Below are positions 52,239 to 61,079 of a stretch of 64,000 nucleotides of DNA, piece after piece. The notes beneath the pieces are model-generated. The model worked only from the letters and a program-made list of their open reading frames with translations. It ran no database searches and was not told the DNA's origin. Origin of the DNA: AWTP1-13 sp035550075. GTDB taxonomy: Bacteria > Pseudomonadota > Alphaproteobacteria > Rhizobiales > Hyphomicrobiaceae. A program made the position numbers and the translations under genes. Location of the stretch: positions 1 to 64,000 of the forward strand of contig DASZQG010000049.1 of the NCBI GenBank assembly GCA_035550075.1, written 5' to 3'. Within the stretch, counting starts at the first letter, position 1. Every line of letters begins with the position of its first letter.

Positions 52239-53771
52239 GGTGCCTGGCGGCTTTGAGGTGACGTCGTAGACGACGCGGTTGATGCCCTTGACCTCGTTGA
52301 TGATGCGGGTGGCGGTGCGGCCCAGCACCTCGTGCGGGAACTGGAAGTAGTCGGCGGTCATGCCGTCGGTGGAGGTGACGGCCCGCAGCGCGCACACATG
52401 GTCGTAGGTGCGCGCATCGCCCATCACGCCGACGGTGCGCACGGGCAGCAGCACCGCGAACGCCTGCCAGATCTGGTCGTAGAGGCCGGCCTTGCGAATT
52501 TCGTCGAGGTAGATCGCATCGGCCTTGCGCAGGATGGCGAGCTTCTCCGCCGTGATGTCGCCGGGGATGCGGATGGCGAGCCCCGGTCCAGGGAAGGGAT
52601 GGCGGCCGATGAAGTGCTCGGGCAGGCCCAGCTCGCGGCCGAGCGCGCGCACCTCGTCCTTGAACAGTTCGCGCAGCGGTTCGACCAGCTTCAGGTTCAT
52701 GCGCTCGGGCAGGCCGCCGACGTTGTGGTGCGACTTGATGGTGACGGACGGGCCGCCGGCGAACGAGACGCTTTCGATCACGTCGGGATAGAGCGTGCCC
52801 TGCGCCAGGAACTCGGCCCCGCCGGCCTTCTTGGCCTCCGCCTCGAACACGTCGATGAACAGGGCGCCGATGGTCTTGCGCTTGGCCTCCGGATCAGAGA
52901 CGCCGGCCAAGGCCTTGAGGAAGCGCTCGCTCGCATCGACATGCACCAGCGGGATATTGTAGTGACCCCGGAACAGCGACACGACCTCTTGCGCCTCGTC
53001 CTGCCGCAGCAGGCCGTGGTCGACGAAGATGCAGGTGAGCTGGTCTCCGATTGCCTCGTGGATCAGCACGGCGGCGACCGCGCTGTCGACGCCGCCGGAG
53101 AGCCCGCAGATCACGCGGCCCTTGCCGACCTGCGCGCGGATCTTGGCGATCTCGGCCGAGCGGAAGTGGGCCATGCTCCAGTCGCCCGGCAAGCCGGCGA
53201 TCTTGCGCACGAAGTTGCGGATCAGCAGCGAGCCGCGCGGGGTGTGCGCGACCTCGGGATGGAATTGCACGGCATAGAGTTTGCGCGCCTCATCGGCGAT
53301 GGCGGCGAACGGCGCACCGCGCGACACGCCGACCACCTTGAACCCGGGCGGTAGCCGCGTGACGCGGTCGCCGTGGCTCATCCACACGGTGTCGAGGCCG
53401 CCTTTCTTCCAGAAACCCTCGAACAGCGGGGAATCGCTGGTGATCTCGAGGTCGGCGCGGCCGAATTCACGATGGTGGCCGCCTTCCACCCCGCCGCCGA
53501 GCTGCGCCACCATGGTCTGCTCGCCGTAGCAGATGCCGAGCACGGGCAGGCCCGAGGTGAACACCCAGTCCGGCGCGCGCGGGGTGCCGAACTCGGTGAC
53601 GCTGGCGGGGCCACCCGAGAGAATCACCGCGCGCGGCTGCAGCCGCTGCAGGGCGTCATCCGCCCGGTTGAAGGGCACGATTTCGGAGTAGACGCCCTGC
53701 TCGCGCACGCGCCGGGCGATCAACTGGGTCACCTGGCTGCCGAAATCGATGATCAGGACGGTGTCGGTCAT
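52224..53771 (-). CDS. guaA: GMP synthase (glutamine-hydrolysing)
   Basis: A 515-residue enzyme that converts XMP to GMP. The N-terminal amidotransferase has the nucleophile Cys in LGICYGEQTM and the His-Glu pair in FHPEVAHT. The ATP-pyrophosphatase domain has the P-loop CGLSGGVDSAV. The C-terminal dimerisation domain ends in the conserved TIEWE. The start at 53771 (MTDTVLIIDFGSQ) matches the family. Its 3' end is the att-like core of the islet. Confidence 0.98.
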   Translation of the reverse strand: MTDTVLIIDFGSQVTQLIARRVREQGVYSEIVPFNRADDALQRLQPRAVILSGGPASVTEFGTPRAPDWVFTSGLPVLGICYGEQTMVAQLGGGVEGGHHREFGRADLEITSDSPLFEGFWKKGGLDTVWMSHGDRVTRLPPGFKVVGVSRGAPFAAIADEARKLYAVQFHPEVAHTPRGSLLIRNFVRKIAGLPGDWSMAHFRSAEIAKIRAQVGKGRVICGLSGGVDSAVAAVLIHEAIGDQLTCIFVDHGLLRQDEAQEVVSLFRGHYNIPLVHVDASERFLKALAGVSDPEAKRKTIGALFIDVFEAEAKKAGGAEFLAQGTLYPDVIESVSFAGGPSVTIKSHHNVGGLPERMNLKLVEPLRELFKDEVRALGRELGLPEHFIGRHPFPGPGLAIRIPGDITAEKLAILRKADAIYLDEIRKAGLYDQIWQAFAVLLPVRTVGVMGDARTYDHVCALRAVTSTDGMTADYFQFPHEVLGRTATRIINEVKGINRVVYDVTSKPPGTIEWE

Positions 53772-53919
53772 GGGGTGCGGGCGCCAGCAACGCGGAATCG
53801 CAGGGGCACAGGCGGCCCGGTAGACCACCCGGACGCGGACGGGTCAAGCCGGGCCCTCCGGTTATCACTTTTCCGTGCCTATTTGGGCGGCAAGGGACTT
53901 CTGGTATCTGATAGAGACC

Positions 53920-54966
53920 ATGGAACCCGTTACATCGAAGCTGAAGCGCTCGCGGCTGTTTGCGCCGCTTTCCGACGAGGCGATTGCCGACCTGATCAGC
54001 AAGCCCGGTGTCATGACCGGGCAGCCGGGCGACGCTGTGGCTGCCCGCCGCGGCGACCTGGTCGTGCTGCTGGAAGGCGGGCTGGCGATGGGAAGCAGCC
54101 AGCATGGCCAGCACATCGCCGCGTTCAGCGTCGATGAGGAGGCACCCGACCCCGCCGTTCTCTACACCATTCCCGCGCAGGCCCGCCTGCAGCTCACGCG
54201 CCCCTCCGTGTACCTTGTGATCGATGGCGCGCGTTTCGATGAGGCGCTGAGTGGGCGCCAGGAGACGAAGAGCCTCGCTTCCCTCGACGACGGCGTGCGC
54301 GAGCGCGTGGCTGCACTTCTCAAGGCGGCGCCGTTCAAGCAGATGTCGTTTGAGAACCTGTGCCGCTGCGCCGAGGCCATGAAGCCGCAGGAGGTCGCAG
54401 CCGGCCAGGACGTGGTCGTCCAGGGCGGCAAGGGCGATTTCTTCTACGTGATCGAGCAGGGCAACGCCGAGGTGCTGCGCACCGATGCCGGCCGCCCGCC
54501 GGTCAAGCTCGCCACCCTGGGGCCAGGCGACAGCTTCGGCGAGGAAGCCCTGATCAAGGGCGAGCCGCGTAACGCCACCGTGCGCATGGGGACGCAGGGC
54601 CGTGTGCTGAAGCTGGGCAAGGCCGATTTCGACCGCCTGCTCAAGAGCCGGCTGGTGCATGAGATTGCCGCCGATGAGGCGCGCGCCCGGCTCGAGAAGA
54701 ACGCCGCCGCGCTGATCGATTGCCGCTTCGAGGAGGAATGGGACCTGTGGCGGCTGAAGAATGCGCGCCTGATCCCGCTCGAGCAGATTCGCGAGCGGGC
54801 GCGCGGGCTCGCCAAGGACCGCACCTACATCGTGTACTGCCGTACCGGCCGCCGCTCGCGCGCGGCAACGTTCCTCATGCGGCAGGCGGGGCTGGAGGCG
54901 CTGTCACTCACGGGCGGGATCGCGGGGTGGCCGTACGACCTGGAAGGCAACGCCATCGAGAGCTGA
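53920..54966 (+). CDS. Cyclic-nucleotide-binding/rhodanese protein
   Basis: A 348-residue protein with two cNMP-binding-like domains: a degenerate first one (about 1-115) and a second one (about 130-240) with AGQDVVVQGGKGDFFYVIEQG and GDSFGEEALIKGEPRNATV. A C-terminal rhodanese domain follows (about 255-345) with the active-site loop YCRTGRRSRAA. It may couple sulfur transfer or a Cys-redox signal to cNMP levels. The start at 53920 removes a poorly conserved 15-residue extension. Confidence 0.88.
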   Translation: MEPVTSKLKRSRLFAPLSDEAIADLISKPGVMTGQPGDAVAARRGDLVVLLEGGLAMGSSQHGQHIAAFSVDEEAPDPAVLYTIPAQARLQLTRPSVYLVIDGARFDEALSGRQETKSLASLDDGVRERVAALLKAAPFKQMSFENLCRCAEAMKPQEVAAGQDVVVQGGKGDFFYVIEQGNAEVLRTDAGRPPVKLATLGPGDSFGEEALIKGEPRNATVRMGTQGRVLKLGKADFDRLLKSRLVHEIAADEARARLEKNAAALIDCRFEEEWDLWRLKNARLIPLEQIRERARGLAKDRTYIVYCRTGRRSRAATFLMRQAGLEALSLTGGIAGWPYDLEGNAIES

Positions 54967-55024
54967 GCCACCGGCACCTGGGATTCGGGAAGCGAATTTT
55001 CGGCTGCGCACGCGGTGTCTGGCT

Positions 55025-55147
55025 CCTGGGTCCCGGCTCTCCGCTGCGCTTCGGCCGGGATGACACGAAGAGAACCCCGGCCACCGGCGTTACATGCCTG
55101 CTGCTGTCATCCCGGAACTTCGCGAAGCGAAATATCCGGGATCCAGG
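55025..55147. repeat. Inverted pair of a roughly 42-bp dispersed repeat
   Basis: The segment at 55025-55065 and the reverse complement of 55105-55147 share the outer CCTGG-x-TCCCGG and CCGGGATGACA ends and a CGC-rich centre with a GC/TTCG core. They form a long imperfect hairpin between the cNMP-rhodanese and aminotransferase genes. This resembles dispersed palindromic repeats of alphaproteobacteria, and it might act as a bidirectional terminator of the two convergent genes. Confidence 0.72.
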
Positions 55148-55163
55148 GCCAGCGCTCGCGGGG

Positions 55164-56333
55164 CTAGTCGCGCAGCAGCGCGGCGATGCGGCCGATGGCG
55201 GCGCGGATGTTTTCCACCGAGTTGGCATACGAGAAGCGGATGTAGCCCTCGCCGTGGATGCCGAAGCTGGTGCCGGCCACCGTGGCGACGCCGGCTTCCT
55301 CCAGCATCCGGTTCTGCAGCTTGCGCGCATCCATGCCGGTGCCGGTGATGTTCGGGAACACGTAGAAGGCGCCGCCGGGGTCGAGGCAGGTGAAGCCGGG
55401 AAGCTGGTTCAGCATCGGCACGATCGTGCGCCGGCGCTCGTCGAACGCGGCGACCATCTTGTGCACCTCATCCTGCGGGCCTTCGAGCGCGGCGATGCCG
55501 GCGTATTGCGTCGGCGCGTTGACACAGGAGTGGCAGTTGACGGCAAGGCGCACGGCCGGCTCCACCAGCGCCTTGGGCCACACCGAGAAGCCGAGCCGCC
55601 AGCCGGTCATGGCGTAGGTCTTGGACCAGCCGTCGAGCACGATCAGCCGGTCGCGGAGCGAGGGGTAGCGCAGAAAGCTCTCGTGCTTGCGCCCGCCGTA
55701 AAGCATCTGGCTGTAGATCTCGTCCGACATGATCGCGACGTTGGGAAAGCGCTCAAGACCTGCGGCGAGCTTCGCCACCTCCTCCTTGGGCGCGGCGCCG
55801 CCGCACGGGTTGCCCGGGCTGTTGAGGATGATGAGGCTGGTCTTGGGCGTGATCTGGCCGAGCACCTGATCCGCGGTGAAGCTGAACTGGTTGGCCTCGT
55901 TCTGCACGATCGGCACCGGCGTGGCGCCGGTGTACTGGATCATGGATCGATAAATCGGGAAGCCGGGGTCTGGATACATGATCTCGGCACCCGGCTGGCC
56001 GAACATCAGGATCGAGAAGAACATGGTCGGCTTGCCGCCCGGCCAGATGATGATGGTGTCCGGGTGCACCTCGACGCCGTGACGGCGGTTGAGGTCTTTC
56101 GCCACCGCCTCGCGCAGCGGCAGGATGCCCTGCGCGGGCGTGTAGCCGTGGTGCCCGTCGCGCAGCGCCTTGATGGCGGCCTCGACGATGTGGGCCGGCG
56201 TCTTGAAGTCAGGCTGGCCGATGCCGAGGTTGATGATGTCCTTGCCCTGGCGCTGCAACTCGGCGGCGCGCGCGAGGACCTCGAAGGCGGTTTCCGTTCC
56301 CAGCCGTTGCAGGTTCGGCACGAGTTGCAGCAT
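55164..56333 (-). CDS. PLP-dependent class I aminotransferase
   Basis: A 389-residue fold-type I aminotransferase. The PLP lysine lies in DGWSKTYAMTGWRLG, with NSPGNPCGG and SDEIYSQMLYGG upstream and the C-terminal arginine in IRFSYANS. The family includes alanine and LL-diaminopimelate-type transaminases; the specific substrate cannot be read. The start at 56333 is the ATG before LQLVPNLQRLG. Confidence 0.93.
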   Translation of the reverse strand: MLQLVPNLQRLGTETAFEVLARAAELQRQGKDIINLGIGQPDFKTPAHIVEAAIKALRDGHHGYTPAQGILPLREAVAKDLNRRHGVEVHPDTIIIWPGGKPTMFFSILMFGQPGAEIMYPDPGFPIYRSMIQYTGATPVPIVQNEANQFSFTADQVLGQITPKTSLIILNSPGNPCGGAAPKEEVAKLAAGLERFPNVAIMSDEIYSQMLYGGRKHESFLRYPSLRDRLIVLDGWSKTYAMTGWRLGFSVWPKALVEPAVRLAVNCHSCVNAPTQYAGIAALEGPQDEVHKMVAAFDERRRTIVPMLNQLPGFTCLDPGGAFYVFPNITGTGMDARKLQNRMLEEAGVATVAGTSFGIHGEGYIRFSYANSVENIRAAIGRIAALLRD

Positions 56334-56474
56334 TGGTATTTCCCCCGGTGTTATCGGTCTCCTCTCCGCACTCATCCAGGTGCATCCGGTGCGACTCTAC
56401 ACCGACGGCGAGGGATGAGTGGGCAGAGGGCTGGGGTCAGGGGCGGCTTCAAGCACGGTGAGCGCCCTGGCTGC

Positions 56475-56537
56475 CCCTCACCCTAACCTTCTCCCCGTCA
56501 TGTCGAGGACATGCCCGGCATGGTGGGGAGAGAGGAT
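56475..56537. repeat. REP-like palindromic element between panB and the aminotransferase gene
   Basis: CCCCTCACCCTAACCTTCTC pairs in part with GGGGAGAGAGG some 40 nt on, enclosing the inner hairpin CATGTC-GAG-GACATG. The element ends 2 nt before the panB stop. Its outer arm matches the repeat inside the dehydrogenase gene (63596-63635) over about 20 positions. Confidence 0.7.
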
Positions 56538-56538
56538 A

Positions 56539-57411
56539 TTACGCTCCCGCCTTCGTCTTGGCTTTCGCTTTCGTGCCGGCCTTCGCATCGTCCTTCATCC
56601 CATACGTGTGCTCCGGCGCGGGGAAGGTGCGGTTGCGCACCTCGGTGGCGTAGCCGGAGATGGCGCTGCGGATCGCCTCGCCGACCTTGCCGAACTCCTT
56701 GACGAATTTCGGCACGCGCGGGGAGAGGCCCAGCATGTCCTCCATCACCAGGATCTGGCCGTCGCATCCGGCCGAGGCGCCGATGCCGATGGTGGGGATG
56801 GGAATGCTCCCGGTGATCTTGCGCGCCAATTCCTCGGCCATCGCCTCGAGCACGATGGAGAAGGCGCCGGCCTCCGCGACCGCGCGCGCATCCTCCTCGA
56901 TGGCCGCCCATTCGTCGCGCACGCGGCCCTGCGTCTTGAAGCCGCCGAGCACGTTGATCGACTGCGGGGTGAGACCGATGTGCGCCATCACCGGGATGCC
57001 GCGCTCGACCAGGAAGCGGATGGTTTCGGCCATGCGGCGGCCGCCCTCCAGCTTGATGGCGCCGCAGCCGGTCTCCTTCATGACGTGGGCGGCGTTGCGA
57101 AAGGCAACCGACGGGCTCTCCTCGTAGGAGCCGAACGGCATGTCGACCACGATCAGCGCGCGCTTGGCGCCGCGCACGACGGCGCGGCCGTGCATGATCA
57201 TCAGTTCCAGCGGCACCGGCACTGTGGATTCATAGCCGTGCATCACCATGCCGAGGCTGTCGCCCACCAGCAGCAGGTCGACGAAAGGGTCGGCGATGGC
57301 GGCGGTGTGTGCGTGATAGGAGGTGAGGGCGACGATCGGTTCGCGCCCCTTGCGGGCGGCGATCTCGGGCGCCGTGATGCGTTTCTGCGGGACGGGGCTT
57401 TGTGCGGACAT
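56539..57411 (-). CDS. panB: 3-methyl-2-oxobutanoate hydroxymethyltransferase
   Basis: A 290-residue PanB that makes ketopantoate for pantothenate and CoA synthesis. Motifs: VALTSYHAHTAAIADP, LLVGDSLGMVMHG, MPFGSY, HIGLTPQSINVLGGF and IGIGASAGCDGQILVMEDML. The C-terminal tail after HTYGM has a Lys/Ala-rich extension of about 18 residues that the core enzyme does not need. The start at 57411 fits the family; a longer upstream frame has no support. panC is not next to it. Confidence 0.95.
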   Translation of the reverse strand: MSAQSPVPQKRITAPEIAARKGREPIVALTSYHAHTAAIADPFVDLLLVGDSLGMVMHGYESTVPVPLELMIMHGRAVVRGAKRALIVVDMPFGSYEESPSVAFRNAAHVMKETGCGAIKLEGGRRMAETIRFLVERGIPVMAHIGLTPQSINVLGGFKTQGRVRDEWAAIEEDARAVAEAGAFSIVLEAMAEELARKITGSIPIPTIGIGASAGCDGQILVMEDMLGLSPRVPKFVKEFGKVGEAIRSAISGYATEVRNRTFPAPEHTYGMKDDAKAGTKAKAKTKAGA

Positions 57412-57487
57412 GGATGTCCTCTGGTGCAGGGCCTGACTGGCGCCAGCAATAGCTGATCCGGGCGGCGCTGCAAGGGCCGGGGTGGCG

Positions 57488-58822
57488 CTAGGCCTCCGCG
57501 CTTTCGACATGCCTGGCCAGCCATCTGGCACGACGCAGAAGGCGGCCGTCGTCGCGGGGCGGGCCGACAAGCTGCACGCCCATCGGCAGGCCGTCGGCTT
57601 CCAGCAGCGGCAACGTCACCGCGGGCGTGCCGAGGTAGGTCCAGAAGCCGCAGAAGACCGGATCGCCGGTGCTCGAGAGGCCTTTCGGCGCCGGGCCCAG
57701 GGCGGCGGGGGTGAGGATGGTGCCGCGGGTCAGGAACAGCTCGTTGACGACGCGGTGCAGCTCCTTGCGGGCATTCAGCGCCGCCATGTAGTCGACAGCG
57801 CGCGTGCGGCGCCCCTCTTCGATCTGGTCGGCCAGCGTCTTGCTGATCAGGTCCGGCGAGCGGTCGAGCAGGGGACCGAAGTTGGTCGCCAGCTCGACCT
57901 TCTGGATCAGGCGGCCCGCCGCGCTGCCGCGCTCGAACGCATGATCGATGGAGACCTCCTCCACCAGCTCGCCCAGATGCTCGACCAGTTCGCCGAACGC
58001 CTCGCGGGTGGCCGGGTCGGCATCGTTCCAGGCGTGGGTCTTGACGAAGGCGAACATCGGCGGCAGCGAAAACTCCTCCGTCGCCATCTCGACCAGGCGC
58101 GGGCGGCTCGCACGGATGCTGTAGGGGTCGCGGTCGTCGTAGCCTTGCATGACGTCGGCGACAAGCGCGACATCCTCAATCGAACGGCCGAGCACGCCGA
58201 CCGTATCCAGCGAGTGCGACTGATCGAGCACGCCGGGGCGCGGGATCATGCCGAACGTCGGCTTGTAGCCGTAGAGCCCGCAGTAGGCCGAGGGGCGGAT
58301 GACGGAGCCGATGGTCTGCGTGCCGAGCGCCGCCGGCACCATGCCGGCCGCCACCGCCGCCGCCGATCCGGAGGAGGAGCCGCCGGGCGTGTGCTCGGGA
58401 TTGTGCGGGTTGCGGGTCGGCCCCGGCGTGCGCGTGGCGAGCTCGGTGGTTACCGTCTTGCCCATGATGACGGCGCCGGCCGCGCGCAGGGCGGAAATGC
58501 ACACCGCGTCTTTTTCCGGCTGGCGGCCCTTGAACGCCTTGCAGCCGTTCTCGGTCGGCATGTCGGCAGTGTCGATGATGTCCTTGATGCCGATCGGTAC
58601 GCCGTGCAGCCGTCCGATGCCCATGCCGGATTTGCGGTCGGCGTCGGCCCGGCGCGCCTGCGCCAGCGCGTTCTCGCGATCGATGTAGGCCCAGGCCTGC
58701 AGCCGCGGCTCCAGCTCGTCGATCCGCTGCAGGCAGGCCTGCACCAGCTCCTCGGAGGTGATGTCTCCGGCCGCGATGGCGGCGGCGGCGGCGGTGGCGG
58801 TCAGGTCGCAGGGGTGGGGCAT
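57488..58822 (-). CDS. Amidase (amidase-signature family)
   Basis: A 444-residue amidase-signature hydrolase. The catalytic Ser-Ser-Lys triad is visible: Lys in IGIKDIIDTADM and the serines in GGSSSGSAAAVAAG. It cleaves carboxylic amides; GatA-like and carbamoylase-like members share this layout, and no GatB/C partner is nearby. GGAG lies 8 nt before the ATG at 58822; another ATG at 58858 is possible. It follows tctA. Confidence 0.92.
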   Translation of the reverse strand: MPHPCDLTATAAAAAIAAGDITSEELVQACLQRIDELEPRLQAWAYIDRENALAQARRADADRKSGMGIGRLHGVPIGIKDIIDTADMPTENGCKAFKGRQPEKDAVCISALRAAGAVIMGKTVTTELATRTPGPTRNPHNPEHTPGGSSSGSAAAVAAGMVPAALGTQTIGSVIRPSAYCGLYGYKPTFGMIPRPGVLDQSHSLDTVGVLGRSIEDVALVADVMQGYDDRDPYSIRASRPRLVEMATEEFSLPPMFAFVKTHAWNDADPATREAFGELVEHLGELVEEVSIDHAFERGSAAGRLIQKVELATNFGPLLDRSPDLISKTLADQIEEGRRTRAVDYMAALNARKELHRVVNELFLTRGTILTPAALGPAPKGLSSTGDPVFCGFWTYLGTPAVTLPLLEADGLPMGVQLVGPPRDDGRLLRRARWLARHVESAEA

Positions 58823-58864
58823 TGCGGCGGCTCCATCGGGATCGGCTTGGCGAGGCATAGCCGA

Positions 58865-60430
58865 TCAATCGGGTTCCTGAAACACTTCATCGCGGCTCTT
58901 GCGCATGGCGGGCAGCGTGGCGGCGATCACCAGCACCAGCGCCAGCACGACGAAGGTGGCGCTCAGGGGCCGCTCCAGGAAGGTCAGGAAGCTGCCGCGC
59001 GAGAGCACCAGCGCCTGGCGCAGCTTCTCCTCCATCAGCTCGCCCAGCACGAACCCCAGCAGCAGCGGCGCCGGCTCGAAGCCGAACTTGATGAGCGCAT
59101 AGCCGAACAGGCCGAAGCCGGCCGTCATGTAGACCTCGACGCCGGAATTCTTGATCGAGTAGATGCCGATGCAGCACAGCAGCACGATCAGCGGGAACAT
59201 CAGGCGGTAAGGCACCTTGAGAAAGCGCACCCACAGGCCGATCAGCGGCAGGTTGATGATCAGCAGCATGACGTTGCCGATCCACATCGAGGCGATCATG
59301 CCCCAGAACAGGTCCGGCTGCTTGTTGATGATGTCCGGACCTGGCTGGATGCCGTGCAGGGTCATGGCGCCGACCATCAGCGCCATCACCGCGTTGGGCG
59401 GGATGCCGAGCGTCAGCAGGGGGATGAACGCGGTCTGCGCGCCGGCGTTGTTCGCCGATTCCGGACCGGCCACGCCTTCGATGGCGCCGTTGCCGAAGCG
59501 CGAGGGATCCTTGGCGAGCTTCTTTTCCAGCGTGTAGGACGCAAACGGCCCGAGCACCGCGCCGTTGCCCGGCAGCAGGCCGAGCACCGAGCCGAGCAGG
59601 GTGCCGCGCACGATCGGGCCGGTCGACTGCCGTATCTCGCCGCGGTTCGGGAGCAGCCGGCCGATGGCGCCCTCGACGACCCCGCGCGACTGCACGCTCT
59701 CCAGGTTGCGGAGGATTTCGGTGACGCCGAAGGTGCCCATCGCCAGCACCGCGACGTCGAAGCCGTCGGCGATCTGCAGCCAGCCGAAGGTGAGGCGGAG
59801 CTGGGTGCTTTCCAGGTCGGTGCCGACCGTGGACAGCAGAACGCCGACCAGGATGATCGCCACCGCCTTCATCACCGAGCCGCGCGCCAGCACCACCGCG
59901 AACAAGAGGCCGAGCACGATCAGCGAGAAATATTCAGCGGGCCCGAATTTCAGCGCCATGTTGGTGAGCGGCAGCGCCAGCGCGGCAATGATGACGGTCG
60001 AGACGCAGCCGGCGAAGAACGAGCCGATGGCGGCGATGCCGAGCGCGGCGCCGGCGCGGCCCTGGCGTGCCATCTGGTAGCCGTCGAGCGTGGTGACCAC
60101 CGAGGTCACCTCGCCCGGAATGTTGACGAGAATGGCCGTGGTCGAGCCGCCGTACTGGGCGCCGTAGTAGATGCCCGCCAGCATGATGAGCGCGCCGACC
60201 GGATCGAGGCCGAACGTGATGGGCAGCAGCATGGTGAGCGTGGCCACCGGACCGATGCCGGGCAGCACGCCGATCAGTGTGCCGATCAGGCAACCGAGGA
60301 AGCACAGGCCCAGGTTCTTGAACGACAGCGCAACGTCCATGCCAAAAGCAAGGTTGTGCGTCAGGTCGGCCACGTGTGCGCCCAGGAAGCCGACAAGGTC
60401 GGACACGCCGAGGGTGGCGGCAACGATCAT
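58865..60430 (-). CDS. tctA: Tripartite tricarboxylate transporter large permease TctA
   Basis: A 521-residue membrane protein with about 11-12 helices and the TctA signatures GTLIGVLPGIGPVATL and GIYYGAQYGGSTTAIL, plus ILVNIPGE. It is the large subunit of a sodium-coupled, binding-protein-dependent carboxylate importer. It lies 12 nt after tctB. The binding protein TctC is not seen in the window. Confidence 0.95.
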   Translation of the reverse strand: MIVAATLGVSDLVGFLGAHVADLTHNLAFGMDVALSFKNLGLCFLGCLIGTLIGVLPGIGPVATLTMLLPITFGLDPVGALIMLAGIYYGAQYGGSTTAILVNIPGEVTSVVTTLDGYQMARQGRAGAALGIAAIGSFFAGCVSTVIIAALALPLTNMALKFGPAEYFSLIVLGLLFAVVLARGSVMKAVAIILVGVLLSTVGTDLESTQLRLTFGWLQIADGFDVAVLAMGTFGVTEILRNLESVQSRGVVEGAIGRLLPNRGEIRQSTGPIVRGTLLGSVLGLLPGNGAVLGPFASYTLEKKLAKDPSRFGNGAIEGVAGPESANNAGAQTAFIPLLTLGIPPNAVMALMVGAMTLHGIQPGPDIINKQPDLFWGMIASMWIGNVMLLIINLPLIGLWVRFLKVPYRLMFPLIVLLCCIGIYSIKNSGVEVYMTAGFGLFGYALIKFGFEPAPLLLGFVLGELMEEKLRQALVLSRGSFLTFLERPLSATFVVLALVLVIAATLPAMRKSRDEVFQEPD

Positions 60431-60442
60431 CAGCGCACTGCC

Positions 60443-60946
60443 TCAGAACGGGTCATAGCCGAATGGAAACACGGGGATCGGCAAGCCCAGCAGGTATTTG
60501 AACAACACGATGGACACGGCGGTGATCACGATGGCGAACACGATGATCTCGAGCGGGCGCGTATCGGGATCCGCGAGCGATGCAAAGATGACGGCAAGCG
60601 TGCCGGCGCAGGCGAGCCCCAGCGGATCGATGGTGAGTCCGAACAGGACAAATGAGCCCAGCACGAACACGGGGCCGCGCCATGCCCACCTCTCGAGCCC
60701 CGGACCGAAGAAGAGCATGCTCCGCGCCACCAGCACGATGCCGAACAGGCCGACGAGCGCGGCCACCCCTTTCGGGAGCATGCCCGGTCCGACCTCCGAC
60801 AGGCTGCCCATCGACAGGTCGAACCCGCCGGCGAAGCCGAGGATGGCGACGGCAATCAGGAACAGGCCGCCGGCGAGATCGTGGGGCGACCTGACGAGGC
60901 CCCGCTCTGCGGGCGGCGTGCCGTCCCCCGGCGCTTGCAAAGTCAT
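60443..60946 (-). CDS. tctB: Tripartite tricarboxylate transporter small permease TctB
   Basis: A 167-residue protein with four predicted helices of the TctB type: LAGGLFLIAVAILGF at the start, SEVGPGMLPKGVAALVGLFGIVLV, and the C-terminal VLFKYLLGLPIPVFPFGYDPF. It is the small permease subunit working with TctA. Confidence 0.9.
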   Translation of the reverse strand: MTLQAPGDGTPPAERGLVRSPHDLAGGLFLIAVAILGFAGGFDLSMGSLSEVGPGMLPKGVAALVGLFGIVLVARSMLFFGPGLERWAWRGPVFVLGSFVLFGLTIDPLGLACAGTLAVIFASLADPDTRPLEIIVFAIVITAVSIVLFKYLLGLPIPVFPFGYDPF

Positions 60947-61079
60947 CTTCCCTCCCCGTCGTTTTTTTGCTCGGGCCCCGGCGAGCGGTCTCTCCGCTCC
61001 TCGGCTGCACGGCTGCGGGAGCCTACCCGCGGCGCCCGGCAGCGTCTACGCCGGCGCGCGGACTGGCTAACGCGGCGGC

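Noticed and set aside
54720..56486. A 588-codon open frame on the plus strand, antisense to the aminotransferase gene
   Set aside because: It runs through the rhodanese 3' end and the repeat pair; the aminotransferase frame is the real one.
57482..60655. A 1057-codon open frame on the plus strand, antisense to the amidase, tctA and tctB genes
   Set aside because: It is a GC-rich shadow of three well-recognised minus-strand genes. Its translation is low-complexity (Arg/Gln/His/Gly-rich) with no domain.
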